Shown one piece after another: positions 43,250 through 55,500 of a stretch of DNA of 64,000 bases; position 1 is the stretch's first letter; each line of letters begins with the position of its first letter. Source of the stretch: Amphiura filiformis (taxonomy: Eukaryota; Echinodermata; Ophiuroidea; Amphilepidida; Amphiuridae); NCBI RefSeq assembly GCF_039555335.1, contig NC_092628.1:33130965-33194964 (forward strand), read 5' to 3'. Position numbers and translations under genes: made by a program. The notes beneath the pieces are model-generated. The model was given only the letters and a program-made list of their open reading frames with translations. It was not told the origin of the DNA and did no database searches.

Positions 43250-43371
43250 TGTGACTTGAGCTGATCCAATGAAGCCAAAGGAGGCAGTTTTCAAGTTGCT
43301 TTTTTGTTTACTCCATTGTAGGTATATCTCCATTTCACAATGCTGCCTTTGGCTTGTTTGGATCAGAAGTC
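43250..43371 (+). mobile_element. MITE family 3, compact copy in PET100 3' flank
   Basis: TGTGACTTGAGCTGATCCAA, GCCAAAGGAGGCA and, at the other end, TGCCTTTGGCTTGTTTGGAT: a 120-bp version of the family in the presumed 3' UTR. Confidence 0.65.
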
Positions 43372-43385
43372 TTCATATATCCATG

Positions 43386-43642
43386 TACCGTATTTGTTCC
43401 ATTAACCGCCCAGGGTGCTTAACAAAATGATTTTGGGTGGGCGCTTATTTTTTACGTTGATTAGGCCAACAAGACGTAAAAAAGGCCCGAAATATTCATC
43501 TATCATCATCAGTGTGTCATATGTTTCAGACCATGATTCAGATTTGCATGGGCACTTAATAAACTAAAATCAGTTTGCTTGTTGTAAGGTCACTGGGTGG
43601 GTGTTTATAGGGCCATGGGTGGTTAATGGAATGAATACTGTA
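43386..43642. mobile_element. MITE family 4, copy 2
   Basis: TACCGTATTTGTTCCATTAA, then CCGCCC, faces GGTGGTTAATGGAATGAATA ending in CTGTA. Same layout as 39621-40056. Confidence 0.75.
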
Positions 43643-45063
43643 TATCTATCCTCTTGGGCTCCAAAGTTTGTGTATGATAATGTATCAAACACATGAAGGC
43701 TATGTGTTGATCATGTTCAAATGTACAAATCACACATGCAATGTTCACTATGCAAGGTCTGTTCATACTTTACCACAGATATTACCATAAGTGAGCACTA
43801 CATTTTGTTGCAGTTAATTTGGTACACAATCCATTGCGCTGTCAAGACTGTACTACAGTACTACACTGCTCAGCACCACATAGTAACAAAAAGCATGGGT
43901 GCCACACCTTTGATGCTAATTATGTTTGGCTGCAAGATTCTGATAATAGGTCCTTTTTATGCAAATATGTAATTGGCCAGGGTTAATCATTTTGAAACCC
44001 ATACTCCCCTGTATTATGGCTTTACCTATATCTTCCACAACTGGAGTGAGTATTTCAAATGGAAGCTACCAAATTTTCTATTCTATTCAAAATTTTTATT
44101 CCCTCTGTGGAAGACTTTAGGTAAAACTTCCACAGGGGTAGGGTGGATTTTAAATGATATAGCCCATTGCTTCAGTAACAATTACTGATGTTGCAGTAAG
44201 TTGTGTCCAGTTGCAGTGGGTTGCTTTTAAGGTATTTGACCACAACATCCCATGCGTGTAGCCAGCCTCTTGTTCGCCTATAGGTGAATTGGGTGATTCT
44301 TGAAATAGCTCAAACGGACCTGTAGCGTAGTAATAAGTGTGTACGCAGTGTAAGGCAATCTTCTGGACTGTGTTATACATGTGTGTGTTTACCGCAGGGC
44401 TATAGTGACGAGTGTTTGAGATTGGCCAAGAAATACCTAATTTACCTATGGTGCAAATTGTGTTCTGTTCATTTCAAATTTTACCAAAAATATTGGTAAT
44501 ATTACTAGAGTAGACCATACAAACATACATTTTTATATTTTGACTGCTCCAATTTTAACTTTTTCAAATATTCAGCGGCCAGCCTGTCGCAGTGTGCACC
44601 CTTTGCCTTTGTACCCTCCTGGATATGCCACTGAACATCATCACATATTTGAAATTCAAAGCCATTTTACCTTCAGTTGGTCTCCATGCTTCACACACTC
44701 CACACTGAGTGCTTCATACATGTAGGTCATGTGTACAGTTTTAACACATGATTCTTCGCTAAGAAGATACCACAACAACAACAATATCTGTGAAGAAATT
44801 TGACAGTAATTAGAAGTGTATTTTCATAAAACTTAGAAACATGGGATTCTTGCTCTGGAAGAAATCACAACAAACTGTATGTAATGAAATATACTGTAAC
44901 TTATTTAAAAGAGCATTAAAAGTGCCGACCTATACTTTGTTACACCTCATATTTAGTAATGATGTCAGAGCTTGCTTGACATGGTTGCGCCACAAGCATG
45001 CAGACAAGCTACTCTTGTATGTTGAAACAGGTTCATCAGGTTTGGTAATAACAAAATAAGCAG
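43643..45063. other. Intergenic, no gene seen
   Basis: Short frames only, without conserved sequence. A short inverted pair (CTCTGTGGAAG and CTTCCACAGGGG) lies near 44102-44140. Confidence 0.5.
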
Positions 45064-45168
45064 GTTTTTAATTTGTCAAATCCAGTGAAGAAACTTACTA
45101 TTTTCTTGCTACGAAACTGTCAGCAAGAAAATAGTAAGTTTCTTCACTGGTTTTGACAAATTAAAAAC
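45064..45168. repeat. 105-bp hairpin
   Basis: GTTTTTAATTTGTCAAA and TTTGACAAATTAAAAAC bound arms sharing CAGTGAAGAAACTTACTATT and TTTCTTGCT, with a short loop. Confidence 0.9.
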
Positions 45169-46982
45169 ATGTTTATTTACTCAATGTATTTGAACTGTGG
45201 AATAGGGTTAGCGCATGCCATTTGATGTGCAAACCAAGCAAAATAACGCCACCTACATCACTACGAAATTTGGATGTGAAGCCAAGTGTGCATGCAAGAG
45301 TATTATTCACTTTCTATAGACTGTTAGACTTACCTTTTAGAGGTAATTTTATTTGTAATAAGATTCCCACTTTGAGTTTACAGAACTTATTCCTTACAGT
45401 TTCAAAGATGCATATTTCCAATGTGTTGGGCCGGATTTAATAAAGAGGCCAGATGGACCAGGGCCCAAGACTCAGGGAGGATAAAAGAAATACAAGGAAA
45501 TTAGTGAAACACTGGTTTGGAATGAGAAATAGGCGTGGGTGGGGAGTGTAAGACATAGATCCGAATAGCCACGTGGGACCTAGAATAAATATCAAGATGC
45601 TATTTCAAATCATTTTCATCAAAATTGATTTTAAAAAGGAGATGAAATCAAACAATTTGTTCTATTCTTGCACTTAACTTCACATGAGAATACTTTTATA
45701 TCATGTTTCTAATAAATATAATTATAAGTGTAGATATTGGTGAGTAAAAGATGCAACACATTCTAATGATTTACAACTAAATTATTTTGTTGCTTTGAAA
45801 GGCATTTCCCATCTGTGCACTGCTATGTTCTTTTGGTTGATCATGCTGAAAATGTTTTACATAAATCAAGTAAAAATCAATCATGTGTTTGAGAGTGAAA
45901 TTTATTCCACCTTTCACATTATTACCTAATACTAATCATACTAGATTGTTTGGAATATTATATGCACTACTCAAAATATTTGAAAGGTCAAAAACCAAAA
46001 ATCCTAGTTTGCTTTTTTTTTTTTGTATGTTGTCATGTAATTGTGCTGACAAAAATGTTTTTCAGTGTCGTGTGACTTCAGTACTGGGTAGTGCAAGTGT
46101 GCAGTTACCTGGACATCAATGAATGAAACAATATTTGTATGCTGTTTTTGAAAAATGTTAATACATTAGTTTAATCCTTTAAATATTTTGAGTAGTTTAG
46201 TCAAGCTTTTCCACCTGCCAGGAAATTGTGAAAATTTTGGAAAGTGCACAAATTGAAAGGAAAATCAAACAAATAAGTAAAGATAAAGTAAAAAAGAATT
46301 TATGAAGGAAACTAAAAGGAAAGTGTTCATTTGTCGTAATACACTGGATATCTTCTATTCTAGTAATTACATTTTACCTCTACTTTTTGGAAACATTTTT
46401 CTGATGTTGTAGACTAGATGTTACAATCCTGTTCTTCCTAAGCATGTTAATTTCGTTCCAAGTGTGTGAGTGAACTACATGAGAAATAAAGTTGAGATCC
46501 ATGTGAGATCTGGAATTTTCTGTAAACAGGTTTTAATTAACATGCCTTTTCTCTTGAGTCCAGTGTCACTTCAACATGTCTGGGTTACTACTCCTGATTC
46601 CAGGAAAATATTAGGCTTGATATGCAATGAAACATTCCATCTAGAGATCAGAAGGGTGTGGGTTCAAATCCCATGCCGGCACATTCCCTTGCTTTTTTTT
46701 TTTTCTTCAAGTTGTGTTGTGTGCCGGTTTATTTGTTGTCTTGTTGGGTTGCTAAACTGTTCTTACTTTCCAATGAAACATTGTCAAATCCCAATTCTTT
46801 ATTGAACAAACCAATAGTTTGATGAAGTCCTATATATAAAAGTGCTCTTGTTCGGTGGCAGACCCCTTCTAGATCCTCCCTCCCTCCCTAAAACAAAAGT
46901 GTGAACTTTTCAAAATTCCAACAAAAGAACTTTGATTCATATTAAGTCATCAAACCTTTGGGTTGTTCCCTTAGTGAGTACT
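45169..46982. other. Intergenic with a tRNA-like B-box fragment
   Basis: At 46643-46683, GGGTTCAAATCCCATGCCGG resembles a tRNA T-arm and acceptor, but no 5' tRNA half is present. Near 45428, GGGCCGGATTTA resembles the repeat end at 51872. No gene seen. Confidence 0.4.
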
Positions 46983-47348
46983 AACTGGCAATAAAAGTCA
47001 AATTTTAATATTTTTGTAATTTAAGGGAAAGTGGGTCAAAACATGTAATTTGACATGATTCTCACAATTGCAGTCACAAAATGCCAAGTCTAAACTAAGC
47101 ATTCAAAATCTTTAGTGTAGACTAAAAGTTTGCTCATAATTTTAATCATTTAAATTTTGATAATTGGTTATAAAAAGATGTGTTTTCCAAATTTTAGAAT
47201 GCATCACTTGAAATTAGTCTTTGGACAAGTCTTTGGGCTTCTTTGTCACTTTACGAAAACACCACAAAACCGGGCGTAAAATGCATGTTTTTGACCCTTA
47301 ATTTTCACAAATTGTCCAAATATTAAAAGTGGACTTTTATTGCCAGTT
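46983..47348. mobile_element. MITE family 5, copy 1
   Basis: AACTGGCAATAAAAGTC at one end and GACTTTTATTGCCAGTT at the other; inner motifs TTTTAATATTT and TTTTGACCC. Second copy at 52712-53084. Confidence 0.88.
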
Positions 47349-47686
47349 CTAGTATTATGATTTTCATTTGGCAAAATGGGATAATATTTTGTAAACTGAA
47401 AAATAGTGCTATATTTTTCTGGAATCGAGAGGAGTTTTTGTTAATTATTATTTTCTGGATTATATAGGATAAAGTTACTGTAAGTTTACTTAAACTTTTC
47501 CCGTTTCAAAGCATTCTTCAAATCGAAACCCAGACAAATCAACGACATCTATTGAACTCGGGGCTCATATCATAATCCTATCCCATAATGCATCGCAAAA
47601 CTGGCTACCTTAAAATCATAAATGTTAATCTGATTTTGTGATTGTGTCTGTTTTTTTAAAACATTATTAATAACCTTGAAGTTGAA

Positions 47687-48022
47687 TTAGATTAAATGTA
47701 GTTTTGACGATGTGGCAAATTGCATTTTGGGATATCTCACAATTTTCCCTTTACTACATTGTACGGTATCGCCCACCATATTTACAAGTCTCCAATTATC
47801 TGAACTTGTTACTTCATTGTTATACGTGTAGTAACAATTGTCCAAAATACCCTTAGGTGATGCAAACTTATTTCTAATGTTGTCATTTTTGGAAGGCAAA
47901 TACAGATAATCAGGATAATAGGCGTTCTGGTTGATTCCTCTCCAGTGCATGCAATTATTATCATTTTCTATGATCATGATAATAAAAGTTGCATACCCTT
48001 GGCAATAATGGAATACAATCAA
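47687..48022 (-). CDS. Unrecognised 111-codon frame, doubtful
   Basis: An ATG-started open frame with NCMHWRGINQNAYYPDYL near residue 23 and SSDNWRLVNMVGDTVQCSK near residue 74. Composition is not simple and it is not part of a repeat family seen here, but no family is recognised and there is no splice or promoter context. It may be chance. Confidence 0.15.
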   Translation of the reverse strand: MIVFHYCQGYATFIIMIIENDNNCMHWRGINQNAYYPDYLYLPSKNDNIRNKFASPKGILDNCYYTYNNEVTSSDNWRLVNMVGDTVQCSKGKIVRYPKMQFATSSKLHLI

Positions 48023-48639
48023 CCTACAAAACGATGGAAGTACTTACGGACCAAATAGAAGAAAAGGTGTCATAGTTGCACTAAATGGCATTTTCATTCC
48101 ATCCAGTGTAATTACTATTTAATTATCTGCCATAAGGCCAAAATAAGTCTGTCTCAGACACCCACGAGTATTGCTATGTGAACTCCAATTAACGCTCAGC
48201 GCTACGCGTTGGCCGTGAAAATCAGTCCTTTTTTTTCATAATAGTTCTTTTTGAAACATTTTCAGTATCGTATCGCGATCCAATTTCGTCTTTTTTTGCA
48301 GTTTGGTTGTTGTTTATTTGTACATATTATTTCGCCATGATTGTAAAAGAGACTGTGTACATGTTTTTGTACTTGAATGTCACAAAGAACATAAACATCA
48401 AGTTGTGCCTTGTTGACTGTAAAAAAATCGAATAGGACTTACGGTAGCTATTTTCTAAAAAAAAAAGCATAGCACTTAACTTTTTTACCACATGTGTCTG
48501 AAACAGACCGTTTGCCTAATATTTCAAAAGTTTCTACATTGCCGAAACATGCTTTGCTTCTCTACCATGTTTTACTTTTTCTTTCAACGCTCTTTATTTG
48601 TGTTTTCTTCGTGTGTATCTTTCCTTTTTCTTCCTTCTT

Positions 48640-48704
48640 TTGTTTGTTTGTTTCTTTGTTTGTTTTTTTGTTTGTTTGTTTCTTTATTTCTTTGTTTGTT
48701 TGCT

Positions 48705-48748
<44 letters not shown>

Positions 48749-48753
48749 TTTTT

Positions 48754-48837
<84 letters not shown>

Positions 48838-48839
48838 TT
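48640..48839. repeat. (CTTT)n microsatellite
   Basis: GTTT/CTTT interrupted run passing into an almost pure CTTT array from 48703; long frames here on both strands are artefacts of the repeat. Confidence 0.97.
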
Positions 48840-49460
48840 CTCCTTAACCATTGCACATACCAAGAGCAAACATTTTGAAATGCTTTATCTTGATTTAATA
48901 ATTTAAGCCATATCCTTGATTTTCATAATAAATAGAGCTGAACGACTTTTTTCTGAACACTTTTTACCCGAAAAGTTTGATCAGCAGGAAGTTTGGACCT
49001 ATTACCAACACACAGAGCTTGGCTCTCACTCTGAACGGTTACACATACTTAACTGTCATTATTGCTGTCAGCTTCCATTATTAATGTGGACTGGATTAAT
49101 GATGCCTTGTGGAAATAATGAAACACTCTATATCAAGAAGTGAAGAGATTAATCAATTCTTCTCATCGGACACTGAAGATTTGTGAAAAGAATGGAATGA
49201 TTTATTTGGATTTTCAATAAGTTTGAGATTTCTAGACAACTTGGAAAGGGACATTCAAACTTGAAATTGTGTTAATAATGCTTTATCCGACTCACTGATT
49301 TCACTTTGCACCGATATAAACATATTATGCTGAAACGTACTCATTGTGTTAATTTATGATTTACGCTGACTTTATCTACTGAAGATACCACAAATCTTGC
49401 TGTCTACTGAAGATAGCAATTGTGAATGCATGCATAATTGATCAAATAACTGGTTTAAAG

Positions 49461-49551
49461 ATGATAGGAACCAGTTTATATCGTCGTGTGTGCTTCGAGA
49501 CATTTCTTGTGTTGGCATTGGTGTTATTTGATGGCTTTGTTGAAAGCCAAG
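49461..49551 (+). CDS. Signal-peptide exon of the EGF-CUB-HYR gene
   Basis: ATG at 49461; hydrophobic core FLVLALVLF; the exon ends in phase 1 before GTAAGA at 49552. The 12 kb intron that follows is filled with repeats. Confidence 0.65.
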
Positions 49552-52500
49552 GTAAGATATGATACAGGTTTACAAAATGCAATAATTAGGCCTACATTAT
49601 ATTTGTTTTTGCCAATGCAATACATTTTCGTCGAATTTATCTTTTCGTTATGATTAGTTCATAAGTGCGGTCACTCATGTATATTCATGTAGCTGGTCAT
49701 GCAGTCCTTGCATTGATTACAAAGCAGAGTGCCATTTTACCCACACTATATACAAGACGTTTTTTGGTTATTTTTATATTAATTCCTCCAGTTTTAAGTC
49801 AAAATATATTAGTGTCTTTGAAAGTATGAAGCTTGCTATTGAAAACATGAATAGGATTGTAGGCCATCATACTGAAATCTATCAATGGCCTGTGTCAATT
49901 CTGAAGTCGTGTTCACACGGTCGGACATAATAAGTGACTTATTACCGGTAATAGTGACTTATTACCAGTAATAAGTGACTTATGTCCGACCGTGTGAACA
50001 CGACTTAACTTAAACCATGAAGGTTAGGCCCATTGAGACCATTATATTTTAAATACATTAAAAACAAATCGTTGCTTTAAATGCAATAATCCTCAAGTTT
50101 CTACTTCTACGTTTTTCATACTTCTCTCTCTTTACCGTCTTCTCTCTCTATCTCGGCGTTCTATATCTTCTCTCTTCTTTGCCTTTTCTACCATTTTCTC
50201 TCCTCTCCTTTTCTCTCTTCTCCCTCCCTTTCTTTTCGCTCTATCTTCTTTTCTCTTTCTCGTAATCTCGTTCTCTCTATTTCCCCTCTTTTCAGACCCA
50301 GTGCATAATCGTATGATCAATCTTGATGTACATGTACTAACAAGAGCAAGAGGCAACATTTATAAGTGAATCAATCAATCAAACAATATTAAGCAATGAT
50401 AAAAATAAGGAGAACGCGGGGCAAACAAGAACTTTTGCTGTCATGGAACGTGCTTTCATTGTTAAGTTCACGAAAACGTGTCATTAGCCTTCTGAATCAT
50501 GTCAATTATCACTCTAAGTCAATTCTGTACTGAAACCCGAAACGTTATTTTGTGCACTTTCTTTGGTCGTCTGCAATAGTATACGCATGTGAATTATGTT
50601 TGCTAAAGACTTCGTTTGCAACTGTTTGCTAAAGATTTCGTTTGTTACTTATGAAATTACTGGTATGAAAGGTATATTTTGTCTAAATGCACTCTTGGTG
50701 TAATTACTGGTATGAAAAGTAAATTTTGTCTAAACATAAACGCACTCTTGGTGTAATATTCGTATTCAGTTCCAGAAACGTCCACACGGGATTGCATAAT
50801 TATTTTTACATTAATAATTATAGGGAATTTTGCAAGGGATCACTACATTGTTTTGCACTTCGCTTGGTCTGGTAATTTTTGATTTTAAACCAAGTATACA
50901 GGGAACCAATGCCTGTCACATTCTGGATTAAATTTCAAATGTCCAGTCAATAGCCTTACCTAGTACCTGTAGAGTACAACATGGACGTAAGTCTATAATA
51001 TGCCACTAAATTGATGGACATTACATTTGTTTTGTCCAAAATACAGTTGGTCAAATGTTGTTTTGTCCAATTACATTTCGTTCAAAATATTTTGGTCGTA
51101 AAAATATTTCGTCCAAGCGTTCTTTTACCATCAAAAATTTGGCCCAACGTTATTTGGCCGAATATCTTCTCCCATGAATAGAACAAATTTTCTGTTGGCC
51201 GAAACTAATATATAGGACAAAGTAAGGTTTGGAACGATATAAAGGGGTACAAAACATGGCTCGCCAAAACTCAGTTGGACTTTTTAAGTATAATTATATA
51301 CCATGTATATTGTGATCACAGTATATATTGGACCAATTGCTTTTGAATGAGGCGTTGTTTTCCCTCTGGATTCTTATTAACAAACTATCCATAAAAAAAT
51401 TATAAAGACTTTACATCATGTAATTCTTGAACCGATAAGTGACCCATGACTACATTAAAAGGGTATAATTTATATGTAATATAGTCCGTAATCATTTAAT
51501 TAATGTGTAGATTTTCACTTAACTTCAAAGCCGGTCATGTTCAGATCAATCAAGTGAATAGAGTATAGGCGTTTGTGCCTCACGTCTCCTTATTTACTCA
51601 AGGGGTTAAACGGTTTTTGGAACACAACAGAAAAGTTACGATGAATAAAAAGAATAACCATGATAACCAGGAAAGAATATTATTCTTCACAGGATTAGCA
51701 TCATTATTTCCACTATAATGGTCCCCAGGTAACTAATGAATGTAAACAAAGTACTATTTCTCAATAGGTCTAATTATTTCTGCTTTAAACAGTGTGTATT
51801 CGTCAGCCTTTCCTTTTTGTGACAAACTCCCAATATCAACATATTTTGTATTTCCTCTATCATGACTATAGCCAGGGCCGGATTTATCTATTTCATGGCC
51901 CTGGCCAGGCTAAAATTTAGTTTCCCCAGGTATCGAGATTCACGTATTACACCCAACCCACCCATCCCTGTAACCTGAACCTGTTTTTCATTCCAAAATT
52001 TTCCAGACTAACCTTTTTTGTATTTTGTTCTTAAATTTTATTTTATCCTTCCAAATTTGGGAACCCTTGATCTTGGACCCATCGGGCCCTGCCGGTGAAT
52101 CCGACCCTGTCCCTAGCATGGGCAACCGTTATACATTTATATAAATCCTATCTCGCTTTCTTTTGTTGTTGTTGTTGTTGTTGTTGTTGTTTTGATCGGA
52201 GTCATGCAACAATGATGTAGGACTGCCATCGCGGGTAAAATGTTGTAAAAAAGATGATATTATGAAAGATATCGCAGCGATTGATCAATTGCCGCATGAC
52301 AATGCAAAACGATGACACTAATGATCATATTTACGATGATAAATTAGAAGAAAGATCAAAGGTCATGCACTTCAATGTGGTAAATTGCTTCATGAATTTA
52401 GATTACTTTGCCCATCGCACTTTCGGCATAAATGAACTTGCAAAATAATAGTAAATGAATATAACATAGTTGTTCTTTCTTTGCGGATATATCAAAAGTT

Positions 52501-55500
52501 TCAAGAATAACAATACACGTTTGTTATCACTCAAATTGAATGCATTTTCATGTACTAGTAGTTTCAACAAGTCATTTTTTCTCGAGCTGTCATATTCATT
52601 TAACGTAGAGAGTAACCATTCCAGAAAAAATACAACATTATGGTTTTTTTATTTAAAAATATTACCATGTTTTGCCAAATGAAACATAGATAAATCCTTT
52701 AGTTCGGACATAACTGGCAATAAAAGTCAAACTTTTTGTTTTTGCAATTTAAGAGATGTGGGCCAAATTTTGAATGTTTTCTTTGCAGTCAAAATTCAAA
52801 GACTTTAAAACATTCCAAATTTTGAGTATAGGCTAAATAAAAGGTTGCTCATAATTTTAAGAATTGGTTATAAAAAAGAAATGATTAGAAAAAAAAAATA
52901 TTTTGGTATTATTTTGATCACTTCTTCCACTAGGCCTACATTATTCAATAATACCGGTAGTCTTTGTACACGTTTTTGGCTTGCTTGTCACATGCACAGC
53001 ATACAAAAAAACTCCCTAAAATGCACGTTTTGGCCCTTATTTTTTTGAAATTGGCCAATTAAAATTGGACTGTTATTGCCAGTTAGTTGCAACCAAAGAA
53101 TATAAGATTGAGCTAAGTTTAGCAAAACATTTTGTTTTTTCTAATTATCGGGAATAGTACATAATGGTGAGAGTATATTTTTTCCCAAACAGTTAGGGGT
53201 TAGGTAGGCCTAACTGTTAAAATGATAGCTAATAATAAGGGACCGTTCACAAACACTTGTTAGGGGGGGGGTTGATGCAAAAAAAAGGGGGGGCTGAAAG
53301 GTTTTGAACCTCCTAGGGAGGAGGCCTGAAAAAAATGACTACAAATTTTCCTGGGAAAATTGAGTTTATATGCCTTTCTATGGGGTTCCCAGCAAACACA
53401 AAACGTTTTCGACATCATTCGCAAAAGGTTATAAAACTAAGGTTGTCAGAAAACGTTTAAATGTCGGGTTATATAAAGGGTATATTAAGAGTATAAAACG
53501 TTTTCATAACCTTAAAAACATTTTTTTGATAATCTACTGCTCAGCAAACAAAATGTTTTACAGAAAACGTTTAAATGTCGGGTTATATAAAGGGTATAAA
53601 AACGTCTATAATAACATTCCAAAAACATTCTTGAAAACATGATACAAAACATTTTAAACAGAATGTTATTTTGAGGTTGAAAAAATATTTTGCGAAAAAT
53701 GTTTGCCCAAAATATTTTCAATAATGTTTTAAAAACGTTTTCATGACCTTTATATAACCCGACATTTAAATGTTATTAAAATGTGTTGAAAAAAACATTT
53801 TAAGAACATTTCTGTGTTTGCTGGGTTCAAATATTTTAACATAATGTTATTTAAGTATTAACACAATATTTGGCAAAAATGTTTGCTAAAATAGTTTACA
53901 ATAACATTTTTTGAAAAGCTTGTTTTAGTGTGTTTTTAGACAAAGCGTTTTAAAACGTTATTATGACCTTTATATAACCCGACATTTTAATGTTATTAAA
54001 ACGTTTTTACCTAAACCAAAAGCCAAAATATAACTTATTTAAAATGTTTCTTCTTCTTCTTCTTCTTCTTCTTCGGTTGAGTCGGCATACTCAGACTAAT
54101 TGCTGTATGTTCGCCAACTTTGCAAAGGTTTCAGAGGAATTGGACTGTCAGAGATACACGATTCTTACGCTAGATGTTTGTTCTGTTTTCGGAGTCTTCA
54201 CTTTTCTTGGTTGCTTTGGTTTCAGTTTGGTTTGTCTTGGTTACTTCAGTTTCTTTGGTTTCTTCTTTGTTTGTTACTTCAGTTGCTTTGGATTCTTTGC
54301 TTGTCTTGGTTACTTCAGTTGCTTTGGTTTCTTCTTTGCTTGTTACTTCAGTTGCTTTGGTTTCTTTACTTGTCTTGGTTACTTCAGTTGCTTTGGTTTC
54401 TTCTTTGCTTGTTACTTCAGTTGCTTTGGTTTCTTTGCTTGTCTTGGTTACTTCAGTTTCTTTGGTTTCTTCTTTGCTTGTTACTTCAGTTGCTTTGGCT
54501 TCTTTGCTTGTTTTGGTTACTTCAGTTGTTTTGGTTTCTTTTTTGCTTGTCTTAGTTACTTCAGTAGCTTTGGTTTCTGTTTGACTTGTCTTGGTTACTT
54601 CAGTTGCTTTGGTTTCTTCTTTGCTTGTTACTTCAGTTGCCTTGGTTTCTTTGCTTGTCTTGGTAACTTCAGTTTCTTTGGTTCCCAATTTGTACATTCT
54701 GCTTTTGAAGATGTCTAATGACTTGGCTTCCCTGGTTTCTGAGTCCAGACTGTTCCATTCCCGTGATGCTCTTGGGAAAAAGGAGTGTTTATACAAATCC
54801 TTTGTTGGGTACATTTGATGAAGGTTTGTGCTACTTCTGTTCCGTGTTGCCACCCCTGTGGTCTCAGCCTTTTGGAAGTGTTGTTCTGCCTTAATTCCGA
54901 CTAGCCCGTTGATGGTCTTGTACGTCATAGTCATTCTTGCTCTGAGTCACGCTACTCTTTTGTTTGAAGTCACCTTTGCAGAATCTGGCTGCCTTTCTCT
55001 GCACTCCCTCGACCCGATTGACATGTTTCTTTTTGAATGGATCCCATGCACAGCTACCATATTCAAGGATGGGTCTAACAAGTGTTTTGTACGCTGTTTC
55101 CTTTACTGCTAGGGGACAAAACCACAAGTTCCTCCTTAGTACTCCCAGCACTCTGTTTGCCTTGCTGACTGTCTTGTCTATGTGTACATCCCAACTGAGT
55201 TTATTGTCAAACTCCACTCCCAGATACGGATTTGATTGTACTTCCTCAAGTTGTTGGTTACAGAATTTGTAGCTCAGGTCTGGAGGTTGCTTTCTGTTTG
55301 TGAACTTCATGATGTAGCACTTGGATGCATTGAATTCCATGGCCCAGTTGCTCTGCCATTCTTCAAGGAGTTTGAGATCTGCCTGCAAAGTTGCTAGCTC
55401 CTCTTCTGTATTTTCCAGATGCATATACCACACAATCGTCCGCAAACAGACGAGCTTTGTTGTGTAATTTGCTTGGTAGATCGTTGATATATATGAGGAA

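Noticed and set aside
43721-45440. Several 60-80 codon frames after PET100
   Set aside because: No similarity to known proteins and no splice structure; expected by chance in AT-rich DNA.
46600-46690. Possible tRNA gene
   Set aside because: Only a T-arm/B-box-like half is present; no A box, anticodon stem or matching acceptor stem upstream.
48492-48906. Frames of F, L and S, and of K and E, at about 48.5-48.9 kb
   Set aside because: Translation of the CTTT microsatellite in all phases.
53990-54818. Long plus-strand frames rich in F, C and L (up to 242 codons)
   Set aside because: They are the complement of the LINE C-terminal minisatellite; the minus-strand frame continues a real RT.
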